Assembly (NCBI GenBank): GCA_023614405.1
Contig: CM042686.1
Location: 464,412,740-464,476,739 of the forward strand
Direction of reading: 5' to 3'
DNA from: Avena insularis
Taxonomy: Eukaryota > Streptophyta > Magnoliopsida > Poales > Poaceae
Length of the DNA: 64,000 nt
The notes beneath the pieces are model-generated. The model had not been told where the DNA came from and made no database searches. It was given only the letters and a program-made list of their open reading frames with translations. Within the stretch, counting starts at the first letter, position 1; each line of letters opens with the position of its first letter. The translations under genes and the position numbers were made by a program. Shown piece by piece: positions 21,234 to 32,501 of this stretch.

Positions 21234-21786
21234 AGAAGTTGCAACTTGTTGATATGGGTATCCTATCAATCCTATTAAGCCATGTGCTTGGATCTCACAT
21301 ACACCCACCCTTTAGAAGATCGATGCCCTCATCGATCAAGCACACCCCAGGAATGTTCCCTCTTGGCACACGTCTGCGCGTCCAGTGCCGGCACATGTGC
21401 CATGCCGTGTCCACTCCAGGACACACGCGCCATGCTCCACATGTCCCGCCATTGACCCGTACACACCCGTGTAATCGCAAGGGTCGGCTCTGATACCAAC
21501 TTGTAACACCCCGTCCACTCCTGGGCCCGGGGGGTGTCACTCCTGGCAGCTTAATAGGATATCTAGACTGGCCCCACATACCAACACTAGTCTTTTCTGT
21601 GCACTTTGTCCTCACTCGTGCGCACCCGGTTATCCACTTCCCGGTCGGTCACCCATCCTAGAATTGCTCTAGGACAAGCACGCTTAACCTTAGAGTTCTT
21701 TTCGAATGAGCTTCCGAAAAAGAAGTTGCAACTTGTTGATATGGGTATCCTATCAATCCTATTAAGCCATGTGCCTGGATCTCACA
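21234..21786 (-). mobile_element. Cassandra-like TRIM with 5S rRNA-like sequence, 3' LTR truncated
   Basis: On the minus strand there is a full LTR at 21502-21786 (starts TGTGAGATCC, ends GGGGTGTTACA). It is followed by the initiator-tRNA-Met primer site TGGTATCAGAGCC (21486-21498), a roughly 190-bp internal region without coding, a purine-rich tract (AAAGGGTGGG) next to 21300, and then only about 66 bp of the second LTR (21234-21299). LTR retrotransposons this small with 5S-like LTRs are known as Cassandra. The missing part of the second LTR and the lack of a clean target duplication suggest a deletion after insertion. Confidence 0.82.
21641..21717 (-). other. 5S rRNA-like promoter segment in the Cassandra LTR
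   Basis: The minus strand contains GGTTAAGCGTGCTTG and AGGATGGGTGACC, the diagnostic internal-control blocks of plant 5S rRNA genes. The rest diverges (TTCGAAAAGAACTCT in place of the usual start). It is therefore not a 5S gene but the RNA polymerase III promoter-like part of the TRIM LTR. Confidence 0.8.
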
Positions 21787-22165
21787 ATAATATACGCCAG
21801 AGGGGAGTGCCTAGAGTGGGCCAGGGTGGCCACACCACCTGCTGGCGCGGCCTAGGGCTGCCCACGCCAGGGGATGGTGTGGGCCCCCCGTGGCCCATCT
21901 CCAGCCCTCCTTCTGGCTTCCTTCGTCTTCTGGAAAAATAGGATTTTCCGTGTATTTTCCTGGATTTTCTGATCTTCGCGAATTTTGACTCCAAACAGCA
22001 CCTTTTCCATCAAAATCCTGACTGCAGCGGTCCATGCTCCAAAAGTCATCAACCATGCAAAAACAGATGAAATAACATAAGTATCACCTCTCAATATGAA
22101 ATATATCAATGAATAACAGTGAATTACAACATAGAATAGTGATGCAAAATGGACGTATCACCTCT

Positions 22166-23127
22166 GCACCGACTTACCCTCTTCGTCACGCTCCACCACT
22201 ACCACGACACTTACGACTCGGTTAGTCGCTGCTATGTAGAGCAAGATCGACTCTTTGGATAGTGGTGAATCTAATACTAGTGCAGAGGCTAACATCTTTT
22301 TTAGCTCATTAAATGCACTATCTGCCAGTGGTGTCCAAACAAACTTATCCAACTTTTCATCAGTTGGTACAAAGGAAATGCCTTTTCCCCCATCCAACTA
22401 ACGAAGGGACTCAATGATGCCAAGCAACCTGTGAACTTTTGGACATCATTGAGATATTTTGGTAGTTTCATAGGCTCAATGGCACTGATTTTTGTCGGAT
22501 TAGCCTTGATACCTCAACACGACATGAGGAATCCGAGTAACTTTCTGGCCGGGACACCGAAGGTACACTTTTCTGGGTTTAACTTCATTCAGAACCTTCT
22601 TAAGTTCGCAAATGTTTGCCTGATATCATCTAGGAGGGTATGAATCTCCTTGGTTTTAATTACCACATCATCAACATATACTTGCACATTTTTACCAATT
22701 TGGTCATGCAAACACTTTTGCATGCACCACTGGTATGTGTCCCCTGCATTTCGCAAACCAAAAGGCATGGTGCGATAACAATAAGCCCCATACGGGGTAA
22801 TAAAGGTTGTTTTCAATTGATTGGCCGGGTTTAACGGTATCTTGTGGAAACCAGAATACGCGTCTATAAATGATAAGAGTTCACAACCAACGGTCGAATC
22901 AATAACTTGATCAATTCTAGGCAAAGGAAAAGGATCCTTTGGACAAGCCTTATTCTTATTTGTGTAGTCAATACACATTCGCCACACCACAATGACATTC
23001 GGGTCATCCTTCTTCTTTTCAACCAGAACTAGATTAGAGAGCCAATCCGGATGTAGAACTTCCATAATAAACCCGGCTGCAAGGAGCCAAGCTATATCAT
23101 CACCAATAACTTTTCTCCTGTCCTTGG
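22166..23127 (-). pseudogene. Gypsy H reverse transcriptase and start of RNase H
   Basis: The minus strand from 23127 reads FAKDRRKVIGDDIAWLLAAG, then the RT palm motifs: CIDYTNKNKACPKDPFPLPR, SFIDAYSGFHKIPL, TPYGAYCYRTMPFGLRNA and the catalytic YVDD (22667-22678). The thumb and connection follow in shifted frames. The RNase H start KFVWTPLADSAFNELKKML is at about 22345, ending at GKSVQR where S is inserted. Its family is Ty3/gypsy, Tat-like. The enzyme would copy element RNA into DNA. Frame changes around 22400-22590 mean this copy is broken. N-terminal coding continues at 38468, beyond element A. Confidence 0.9.
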
Positions 23128-23132
23128 CGAAG

Positions 23133-24759
23133 TGATACATTGCAAATGTATCTATAATTTTTGATGTTCCATGCTTGGTTTTATCCACTTTCTTGTGTTT
23201 TGTTCCAACTTTGGAGTACTTTTCATATGATTTCTTGGACTAACCTATTAACAAGAGCCACAATGCCAGCTGCCTGTTTTCTGCTGTTTTTGGTTCCAAG
23301 AAAGTCAGAAAATGAATATTCTCGGAATTGGACAGGACAAAAGCCAAAGTGCCTATTTTTCCGGAAGGGATCAAGTGCCAGAATACGAGACGGAGAAGGG
23401 CCAGGGAGCCACCACACCACCTGGCCGCGCGGCCAGGCCTGACCCGTGCCAGGGGGTGGTGTGGCCGCTCTCGGCACCCCCTCGGCCTCTCCTTCTGCCT
23501 ATATATTGCCCTTGGGACGAAAACCCTAAGTACCCAATCAAAAATCCACGAAAGAGTCTGTAGCCGCCATCATCTCCATCCCTAGATCGGGAGGGATCTG
23601 AAGCTCTTCCCGGCACCCTGCCGGAGAGGGGATTTCACCCTGGATGCCTTCTTCATCACCATGCAAGCCTCCGGTGTGATGCGTGAGTAGTTCATCCTTG
23701 GACTACGGATCCATGTAGTAGCTAGATGGCTAGTTCTCCTCCTTTGTGCTTTCATGTTTAGATCTTGTGAGCTCCGTTCATGATCTAGATCATCTATTTG
23801 TAATCATACATGTTGTGTTTGCGGGGATCCGATGGATATTGAGATGCTATTTCAGATTGATTATTGATTCTATCATGTCTTTGTTATTTGTGATCTTGCA
23901 TGCTTTCTGTTGTTAGTAGCTATCTTGGCCAAGTAGATGCTAGCAACTCCAAGAGTTAGTATTTATGCTCGATAGTGGGTTCATGCCTCCGTAACTGGGA
24001 AGTGACAGAAATCTCTAAGGTACTAGATGTGCTGTTGCTACTAGGGAGAAAACAACAATCCTTTGTTCATAGAACAATCGTATTGTTTACTTTACATGCA
24101 GTTTGTAAAGCAATAATCTGTTGCTTGCAACTTAATACTAGAGGGGGTTCAGATGATAACCTGAAGGTGGATTATTAGTCATAGATGTAGTTGGATGGCG
24201 GTCTATGTATTATGTTGTAATGCCCAATCAAGTCTCAAAGGAGTCAAGATGATTAGTATATGCATGTATTGCTTTTTTCGGTGTTTGTCAATTGCCCCGC
24301 TGTAATTTGTTCACCCAGCATGTTATCTATCTAAGGAGAGCCACCTCTAGTGAACTATGGATCCCGGTCGTTGTCTTTTACATACAATCTACAATCTTTT
24401 ACTGCTTTATGTTTACTTTCTGCAAACTTTTACTTCTTTCCATTCGATACCTTTAATCTTTTGTTTTCCGCAAAACACAGTGAGATTGATAACCTCATCG
24501 CAAGTTGGGGACAAAGTTCTGTGGTTGTGTTGTGCAGGTCTCCACGTTGCTACTAGCACCGGTAGTGCGCCCTGCCAAAGCTCAGCTAGTAACACCTTTG
24601 AGGTGTTTCCTTGCTCCTACTGGTTCAATTAAACCTTGGTTTCATAACTGAGGGAAACTTGCTGCTGTGCTCATCATACCTTCCTCTTGGGGTTCCCAAC
24701 GAGCTCTACATCAACACCGCCAATAAGCATTTTTCTGGGCGCTGTGCATTGAGCCATCA
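23133..24759 (+). repeat. 5' LTR of element A
   Basis: Starts TGATACATTGCAAATG and ends TTGAGCCATCA. A TATA-like CTATATATT lies at 23499-23507, in a GC-rich context that fits a promoter at the U3/R border. Confidence 0.95.
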
Positions 24760-24769
24760 AGCGATTTTC

Positions 24770-24787
24770 TGGCGCCGTTGCCGGGGA
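24770..24787 (+). promoter_or_regulatory. Primer-binding site of element A
   Basis: TGGCGCCGTTGCCGGGGA, tRNA-Asp type, 10 bases after the LTR. Confidence 0.9.
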
Positions 24788-24948
24788 GTCAAGGACATCT
24801 TCACAAGGGGAGTCCCTCATAACCAATCTCTTTACTTTGTTGTTTTTGTTTTGCTTAGTTTCTTTTTGCTTTGTTTGCTTGTTTTGTTCTTCAAAAACAC
24901 AAAAAATTAGTTTTACAAGTTTGCTTTCTTATTTGAAAACCCAAAAAA

Positions 24949-26761
24949 ATGACTACTCTTGAAAACACTAAGTCGTGTGACTTCACTAGCACCAACAACA
25001 ATGATTTTATGAGCACACCTATTGCTCCACCAGTGGCTGAAAATACTTTCTTTGAGATAAAACCTGCTTTGCTCAATCTTGTTATGAGAGAACAATTTTC
25101 TGGTATTGGTAATGAAGATGCTGCTTCCCATCTAAATAACTTTGTTGAACTTTGTGAGATGCAAAAGCATAGGGACATAGATGGTGATATTATTAAACTG
25201 AAATTGTTTCCTTTCTCTTTGAGAGGAAAAGCTAAAGAATGGTTGAATTCCTTAACTAGGAATAGTATTGATTCTTGGACTAAGTGCAAAGATGCTTTTA
25301 TTGGAAAATACTATCCTCCTGCTAAGATTATATCCATGAGAAGTGAAATAATGAAGTTTAAACAACTTGATAATGAACATGTTGCTCAAGCTTGGGAAAG
25401 AATGAAATCTTTGGTAAAGAATTGTCCCACTCATGGACTGACTGCTTGGATGATCATCCAAACTTTTTATGCAGGATTGAACTATTCTTCAAGGAACCTA
25501 TTGGATTCAGCTGCTGGAGGTACCTTTATGACCATCACTTTGGGTGCCGCAACAAAACTTTTGGACAATATGATGGTTAATTATTCTGAATGGCATACTG
25601 AGAGAGCTCCACAAGGTAAGAAGGTAAATTCTGTTGAGGAAACCTCCTCCTTGAGTGATCAGATTGATATTATTATGTCTATGCTTGTTAATGGGAAAGC
25701 CCATATTGATCCAAATAATGTTCCTTTAGCCTCTTTGGTTGCTCAAGAAGAGCAAGTTGATGTGAACTTCATAAGAAATAAATTTTTTGGCAACACTGCT
25801 TATGGTAATAATGCTTATAGGAACAATTTTGGTAACAACAATTATAAGCCATATCCTCCCAACAATGGTAATGCTTATGGATATTCTTACAACAATAATA
25901 AGAGTGCCCCCTCTAAACTTGAAGTTATGCTTAAAGAGTTTATTAGTAAACAAACTGCTTTCAATAAAACTATTGAGGAAAAACTCTCTAATGCTGAAAG
26001 AAATATAGCATCTTTGGTTGAAGCTCAATCTTCTTTGAATAAAATGGCTGCTAAACCTGAAACTAATGAGAATCCCTTTGCAGCTACTAATTCCATACAA
26101 GTAAGAATTGATGAAAATGTTAGACTATTAGCTGAATTACATGCTAAGTGGGAAAGAGAAGATGAAATTGCTAGAAACATTAGTATTTCTACTATTACCA
26201 CCACTAGTGTTGAGGCTAGTAATAGTTCTACTACTTTAGATGATAAAGTTGATTTTGATCTTGATGGTTGCAACATCTCTGAAGTTATTAAGTTCGTACA
26301 AAAGCTTGCTAAAAGTCCTAATGCTAGTGCTATGAACATGGCCTTTACAAAACACATTACTGATGCTCTCATAAAGATTAAAGAAGAAAAGATGAAACAT
26401 AAAGCTTCTATTCCTATAAAACAAGAAGATGGTTGGGAACCCATCATTAATATGAAAGTGAATGACTTTGGTTTCAAAGCTTTATGTGATCTTGATAGTA
26501 GTGTTTCTATTATGCCTAGAAGGATTTATGATATGCTTGATTTGCCTCCTCTTGAAGATTGTTATTTGAATGTCCCACTTGATGATAATGCTAAAAAGAA
26601 ACTCATGGGGAGTCTTAATGATGTTCTTATTATGGTTAACAATTCCTATGTCCCCGTTGATTTCTATGTTTTGGATGTTGAATACAATGCTTCTTGTCCT
26701 ATTACTTTGGGAAGACCTTTTCTTATAACTGTTGGTGCGATCATTGATATGAAAGAAGGCA
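24949..26761 (+). CDS. Gag-protease polyprotein of element A, split by element B
   Basis: The start MTTLENTKSCDFTS is the first Met after the leader. The gag domain covers about residues 45-220: MREQFSGIGNEDAASHLNNF, LKLFPFSLRGKAKEWLNSL, FIGKYYPP, VAQAWERMKSLVKNCP and FYAGLN. Next comes an Asn/Gly/Tyr-rich linker (about 280-325) that may stand in for a zinc knuckle. The protease-like domain follows, at about 500-600: GFKALCDLDSSVSIMPRRIY holds the active-site region, where the usual D-(T/S)-G reads D-S-S, and ITLGRPFL is the flap-end motif. The frame is cut at 26761 by insertion of element B. Its remaining roughly 43 codons are at 33936-34063. RT, RNase H and integrase never follow. The D-S-S triad may mean a weak or dead protease. 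Confidence 0.88.
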
Positions 26762-28168
26762 TGATACATGGAAAATGTATATATAATTTTTGATGCTCCA
26801 TGCTTGGTTTTATCCACTTTCTTGTGTTTTGTCCACACTTTGGAGTACTTTTCGTATGATTTCTTGGACTAACCTATTAACAAGAGCCACAGTGCCAGCT
26901 GCTTGTTTTCTGCTGTTTTTGGTTCCAGGAAAGTCAGAAAATGAATATTCTCGGAATTGGACGGGACAAAAGCCAAAGTGCCTATTTTTCCGAAGACTCA
27001 GAGGCGAATCGAGGAGGAGGGCTAGGGGCTAGCCACACCCCCCAGGCGTGGGCTGGGGCTGGCCGCGCCAGGGCATGATGTGGTGGCCCTAGGCACCCCC
27101 TCGGTCTCCCTCTTCGCCTATAAGAAGCCTTCTGACCTAAAAACTCTGGGGGGTTTGATGTTTTTCCAGAAGGAGTTTCGCTCCACCGCCACCACCAGAT
27201 TCCATGAAACAGAACCAGAAACTCCGTTCTGGCACCCTGCCGGGACGGGGAATTGGAGGAGATCATCGCCATCATCATCACCATCGCTTCTCCATCGACC
27301 ATCCATGTTTCCCCCATCTACGAGTGAGTAATCCCCCGCTGTAGGCTATGGGGATGGTAGGGATTGGATGAGATCGTTCATGTAATGGCATCGGATTGTT
27401 AGGGCATGGTGCCTAGTATCTTTTATTAGTGCTTTATGACTTTGTTGCGACTTGTTGTGCTTAATGCTTGTCACTAGGGCCCGAGTGCCATGATTTCAGA
27501 TCTGAACGTATTATTGATTCATTATGATAGTATTGTTTCTGGTCTTATCTACAAGTTGTATACACACGTCGTTGTCCGGAACCTATGGCCCCGAAGGCGT
27601 GTAAATCGGGATAACCGGAAGGAAAGGCTTTGATGTGAGGATCACATGTGTTCACGGAGTGTTAATGCTTTGCTCCGTCTATTAAAAGGAGCACCTTAAT
27701 TGCCGTAGTTCCTAGAGGCCCCGCTGCAAACGGATCGGGGACAAAAGATGTTGTGCAAGTTCTCATTGCGAGCACGTATGACTATATATGGAACACATGC
27801 CTAGGATTGTCTAGTACTTGGATGCTTTATCTTATTTATCTGCAATTGCCCTATGTTCTGATTGCTATGTGAATTGTCTTGTCCATGAAACGCAAGTACA
27901 TCAATCCCTATGACTACCGCACTCGAATCCCACATTGCTTTTGTTACTGTCTTTACTTTGCTACTGCTGTTACTTTACTATTCCTACTACAAAACTGTTG
28001 CTACTGATAAGCTGCTGCGAGAAAGATTGTTTCCAGGTGCAGCTGAATTGACAACTCAGTTGTTAAGGCTTATAAATATTCTTTGGCTCCCCTTGTGTCG
28101 AATCAATAAATTGGGTTTCACTTCCCTCGAAAATACTGCGATACACCCCCTATACTTGTGGGTCATCA
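26762..28168 (+). repeat. 5' LTR of element B
   Basis: Begins TGATACATGGAAAATG, where other members have TGATACATTGCAAATG, and ends TACTTGTGGGTCATCA. TATA-like CCTATAAG lies at 27117-27124. The gag-pro frame of A reads for a few codons into this LTR before stopping. Confidence 0.93.
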
Positions 28169-28179
28169 AGACTATTTTC

Positions 28180-28197
28180 TGGCGCCATTGCCGGGGA
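28180..28197 (+). promoter_or_regulatory. Primer-binding site of element B
   Basis: TGGCGCCATTGCCGGGGA, one mismatch to the tRNA-Asp type site of A and S. Confidence 0.85.
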
Positions 28198-28364
28198 GCA
28201 TAGCTTTATTTATCAAGTTCACTTGGATTCACTATTGTTCAAGCTAAGTTTATTTTCTCCTTGTTTGCTTGTTTCTTTATCAAAAATACAAAAAAAATTA
28301 GTTCCTACTCTAGTTGTTATTTTCGTTGGTCTGTTATTGTCTTGCTTTGTCATGCTTGTTGTCA

Positions 28365-29372
28365 ATGGTTGGTTTCTTTGAAACTGAATCTTATTGGCAA
28401 GGTGGGTTCACAGAAGATGAAAAATATTATTATAAGGAACACCGCTTGTCACAAAAAGGGAAACACTTATGGGGACAAATTGATAGATTATATACCATTG
28501 CTAGAAATGTGTGCTCTACTTATAATGTTACTTATTTCCTTGATAAATCTTGTTGCTGTAGGAGTTACAAACACCTCCCTTTTCAATGTGAGTATAATGA
28601 TAATGTTACCATATCTTCCTATGTTAAGGGAAATTATGACCTTTATGATGTGGAACAAATTGAGGAATTTATTGCTTGGAAGGGTGCATTTTAACTTGCT
28701 AGTTTTCTTAAAAATATTGATGATTCTCCTTATAAGTATGAGGTTTATGGTATACTTAAATTTTGCTTTGATAATTACAAGGATGAAAATGGCTACATTC
28801 TTGAATATTTTAATAGATGTTTTCCACAAATGGAAGAGACTAATGCCTTGCAGGATCCTATGGAAGAAGAAATTGATGAACCTGAAATCTCATTAGATGA
28901 AAAAGAGAAGGAGAGTGATGAACAAAAGGAGCAAGAATGGATTAGCTACCCATGCCTACCTTGTAATGAGAGTAACTCTTTATCCCTTACATTATTTGAT
29001 TGTCCCCCATGCTTACTAAAGAAGGATGAATGTTATGTTCCTGAGGATTCTTTTGAAGATGTTTATGATAAAGCTCTAGTGCTTGTAGATCATGAAAAGC
29101 ATGCTTTATGTGATAGTTATATTGTTGAGTTTATTCATGAGGCTACTGAAAATTATTATGAGAGAGGAAAATATGGTTGTAGAAGTTTTCATGGTATTGA
29201 AACACCTCTCTATGTGCTGAAAGTTTTGAAGTTACTCTTGTTTTATCTTCCTATGCCTATCACTTTGTTATTTGCTTACACGATGCCTATGCATAGGAAG
29301 TGGGTTAGACTTAAATGTGTTTTGAATTTGCTTCTTGATGCTCTCTTTTACTTCAATTCTTATTTCTTATGA
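28365..29372 (+). pseudogene. Orphan ORF of element B with one in-frame stop
   Basis: Starts MVGFFETESYWQGG (my choice because the following residues align with the C ORF). After about 109 codons it meets a TAA at 28692-28694, then stays open in the same frame to 29372. The middle is acidic (MEEEIDEPEISLDEKEKE) and has WISYPCLPCNESNSLSLTLF. The last 87 residues carry CDSYIV, YYERGK and HRKWVRLKC between two hydrophobic stretches. It is homologous throughout to the ORF at 52706-54076 of element C, and by its tail to S gag. It has no recognised gag, protease or pol motif. It occupies the gag position, so it may be a diverged structural protein; this is inference. Confidence 0.7.
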
Positions 29373-29402
29373 GAGCATCCTCTCAAACTATTATGCCTGA
29401 AG

Positions 29403-29669
29403 ATGATATTATGTCTATTATTCTTGGGAGACCTTTTCTTAAATACTGAAGTAGCTGTTATTAATTGTAATCAAGGAAAGGTGACCTTCAATGTTAATGA
29501 CAAGGAACATACTGTCTATTTCCCCAAGAAGATTGAAAGGACTTATGGTTTGAATTCAATTGAACATGTTGAGGGCATTCAAGTTGGAGAAATATATTGT
29601 CCCATACCAAGAGAAAAATTTGAAACTATTATGATTGGGACCATTGCTATCAAGGTTGAGGTAACATAA
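29403..29669 (+). CDS. Protease-end-like small ORF of element B
   Basis: This short frame contains the motif LGRPFLNTEVAVINCNQGKV, which in Athila-type proteases follows the flap and introduces the domain end. It continues with FPKKIERTYGLNSIEHVEGI and ends in KVEVT. No active-site Asp region precedes it here, so it is a remnant of a gag-pro polyprotein whose protease core was lost. It follows the orphan ORF by about 30 bp, in another frame. Confidence 0.55.
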   Translation: MILCLLFLGDLFLNTEVAVINCNQGKVTFNVNDKEHTVYFPKKIERTYGLNSIEHVEGIQVGEIYCPIPREKFETIMIGTIAIKVEVT

Positions 29670-32501
29670 TCATTAGTGGAGTACAAAGTTTTGTCTCATA
29701 TGCAATTGTTTTGGTAGCAAGACTTGATCAACCTTGTTAACAAAAGGATTTCATTGAACAAAACAATGTTTTCACCATGATTATCTCTGCTTACTTCTAT
29801 TCTATCCATTTTAGTTTTTGCTTATGCCTAACTTAAAGGCGTTAAAGAAAAGTACTTATTGGGAGATAACCCAAAAGTTTTAGATGAGTCTTGGAAGTTA
29901 TTACCTCAGTAATAACCGCTCCTTATCCTTTTTATTTGCTTTTTGTGCCAAGAGTAACCTCTAATGAGAGAGAAGTAATGATTGGGAAAGTTGCTGTCCT
30001 AAAACAGATTTCTGTGCTTCACCGTAAACATTCGTGTAAAATCTCTGAACGTCTTTTTGAGGCGTGAATTTTTGTGCTTCTGCCTCAGGTTGTTATCTAA
30101 CTTTCGTTAGTTCAACACTTTTTTATTTGAGCAACAGAAGGTCTTCGAAAAAATCCGTCTTTACCTGCTGGTCTGTTTTGCCAGATTTCTGCCATTTTCT
30201 GCATTTGCTTCTTGTTGGTTCCTTTTTGAGTTCTTTTGGGGAATTGAGCTTTTTGAGGGAAGTGCTACAGTAGCTAGTGTTCTAATGGAAGTTTATTTGG
30301 TGTTAGAACTGAACCTTAAGACTTGTTTATCTTGAGTGCACTAATGTTGCTAATTTAAATTGTGTGAAGTTTTGTTTGAAGGAAAAATTTCAGGTGTATG
30401 GAAGGAATGAGTAATGAGATGAAGGATGGACTAAAGCTCAAGCTTGGGGATGCCACGCGTGTCACCCCAAGAAATATCCAAGAAGTACAAGCGTCAAAGC
30501 TTGGGGATTCCCAAGGCATTCCCTTCTTCATCAATAAAAATCCTAGGTTTCTTCTAAACACTTCATTTTTATTGTTTCATGCATAGTTGTGTTGTTCTTG
30601 GAGCGTCTTATTTTTCGTTTTTGTTTTGGTTTTTAGTTTGCATGGTTTTCTTAGTTTGCTGAATAAATTGGTTGGACCTCCTCTTTCATACATTGGTGTT
30701 CAAATAGTTTGGTTTGGATTGGAAAAGAGTAGGAAGCTTAAGTGGTAAAGAGAACTTGTTTTTGACTGTGGCCTATGCTTTGTCATGCCATTCTTGATAT
30801 TGTTTTGGCTTTGTGCTTAGTATTATTTGCTGTAGCATGACTTGTTATAAACAATTGAGATTGCTTAATGTGCCTTGGATGAATCATGCATTTTTTAGCA
30901 TATTAAAGCATAGTATTGTGGTATTCTCCTTTGATGCTTTATTTGGGTTGACTTGGCACATGCTCACACCATGTTATGACTATCCTAAGTCACCATAAGA
31001 CTTTATGATCCTTTAGTTTTCAACTTCTAGTATCACTTTATGCTTTGATCAATGATGTTTTGTCGCTCTGCATGATTATGGCCATTATTGCTCTCTCGTT
31101 TGTCGCTCCCTTACTATTTGCTAGCCTTCACTTTCACTGAGTATGTTGTACTCATGTTTCCAACTACCTAAAACCAAATATTGGCAAAGTGTCCACCATA
31201 CCTACCTATTAGCATCATTTGCTACTTCCGTGCATATTCAATATGCCTTGTTTTCTTCCGAATAAAATGTTTGCTTGTTATGAGAAAGTTAGTTAGTAAA
31301 GCTCTCACGAACTTGATGGCACACTTTATTTTCTTGCACTTAATAAACCTGAACCATTGCGTCCTTCTTTGTTGCGTATATGCTTGCGCTTTATAAGTTG
31401 AAGTTAGCAAAACCATGTATCATGGGGAACGCTTTCAACATTGCATTGGTACTTAGTACCTCGTTGATATCATGTTCTTTTGCTTATGGATGCCGGCGGT
31501 GTGAAATAAAAGTGGAACTTGTAAGATCATGGAGTTTGTATGTATGTTAGAGAAACGCCTGGGCCGCTAGCATAAGCCATGCCTAATCATGGTGGAAACT
31601 TGCAGCATAACCATAATGAGCATTCTATGAAGCATCCTCAATAAAACTCTATGCATATAGTAAATAAAAAGATCACTGAGATGCTCATTGTATGCTTGCC
31701 TTGTCATTTTGATTATGGGATAACTCCTGTATCATGTGCAAGGGGTACCCGTTGGCGGTTCTCTATGATACGTATATACTTACAATTACAAGAGCTTACT
31801 CGTGACTGAAGTTGAGTAGCATGAGGATCGGTCTTTGTAAGTAAGGGGCATGAGGCTTTGATTTATAACTTGTCAAGCATATCCTCTTAGTTGTGTCACT
31901 TTAACCTTAACCACTTAAAGATGCTTATGATAGGGGCAATGAGAGCTCAAAGCTAACAAGTATCATACTTTCAGCATTTGGAAGCCTTTCAAACTTTTCA
32001 AAACCTTTTCATTTCCTTGTTGAGTCTTCAGACATTCTATGAGCACTTTCTTGAGAGCATAGTGGCCATTCTTAGTTCTATGTGCATTGTCCCAAGACTT
32101 GTTGATTGATGCATACCTTGATATTGCTTGTTTTAAACTATTTGTATCTAGTCACTCTTGTAAACTTTGAAGGTGTCCTATGCATTTATGTTTGCTACTC
32201 TATGAGGGACAAGCTGAGTGCCACTATGCTATGTTTTCTTTATGTGAAACAAACAAACGTCTTGCAAAGCAATGCTATTCATGATTCTTTTGTTTGTGCC
32301 TTTTCATGTTGCATCATAGTTTCTTTGTATTATTGCTAGAACTTTGTCTTTCATGTTATGATTGAAGTACTATGATCCCGGCTTTGATTGTTTTACAAAT
32401 ACTTCGATCAATTTTATGATGGTGCATGTCACCTCAAAAATTATTCTTTCTTTTTATCACTTACCTACTCAAGGACGAGCAGGAGTTAAGCTTGGAGATG
32501 T
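29670..32501 (+). other. Element B long non-coding 3' region
   Basis: No credible gene. The sequence is collinear with 34080-36840 of element A over nearly its full length. It includes a pair of AAGCTTGGGGAT motifs at 30440-30452 and 30497-30508, and the terminal polypurine tract (AAGCTTGGAGATG) at 32488-32500. Unlike A, C, D and S it lacks the roughly 65-bp purine/pyrimidine tract near 31650. Confidence 0.8.

Larger units (their letters stand above)
14162..22160 (-). mobile_element. Athila-like gypsy retrotransposon S, gag-only, TSD CCTCT
   Basis: The element starts TGATGACCCACAAG, ends GACGTATCA, and is flanked by CCTCT (14157-14161 and 22161-22165). On the minus strand the order is 5' LTR (20395-22160), a tRNA-Asp-type primer site (20366-20383), gag, a small second ORF, a long non-coding region, a polypurine tract (15299-15313) and the 3' LTR (14162-15298). 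There is no protease, RT, RNase H or integrase, so it would depend on a partner. LTR sequence and gag type resemble the abundant Triticeae Sabrina/WHAM group; that family name is a guess. It inserted into the RNase H region of H. Confidence 0.93.
20395..22160 (-). repeat. 5' LTR of element S, carrying a Cassandra-like insertion
   Basis: It matches the 3' LTR up to 21233 and again from about 22060 to 22160. The middle holds the TRIM insertion (21234-21786) and a GC-rich stretch (21787-22060) that is missing from the other LTR. Confidence 0.92.

Noticed and set aside
21641..21717. A 5S rRNA gene
   Set aside because: Only the internal-control blocks match. The start and end of 5S are missing, and it lies in a TRIM LTR.
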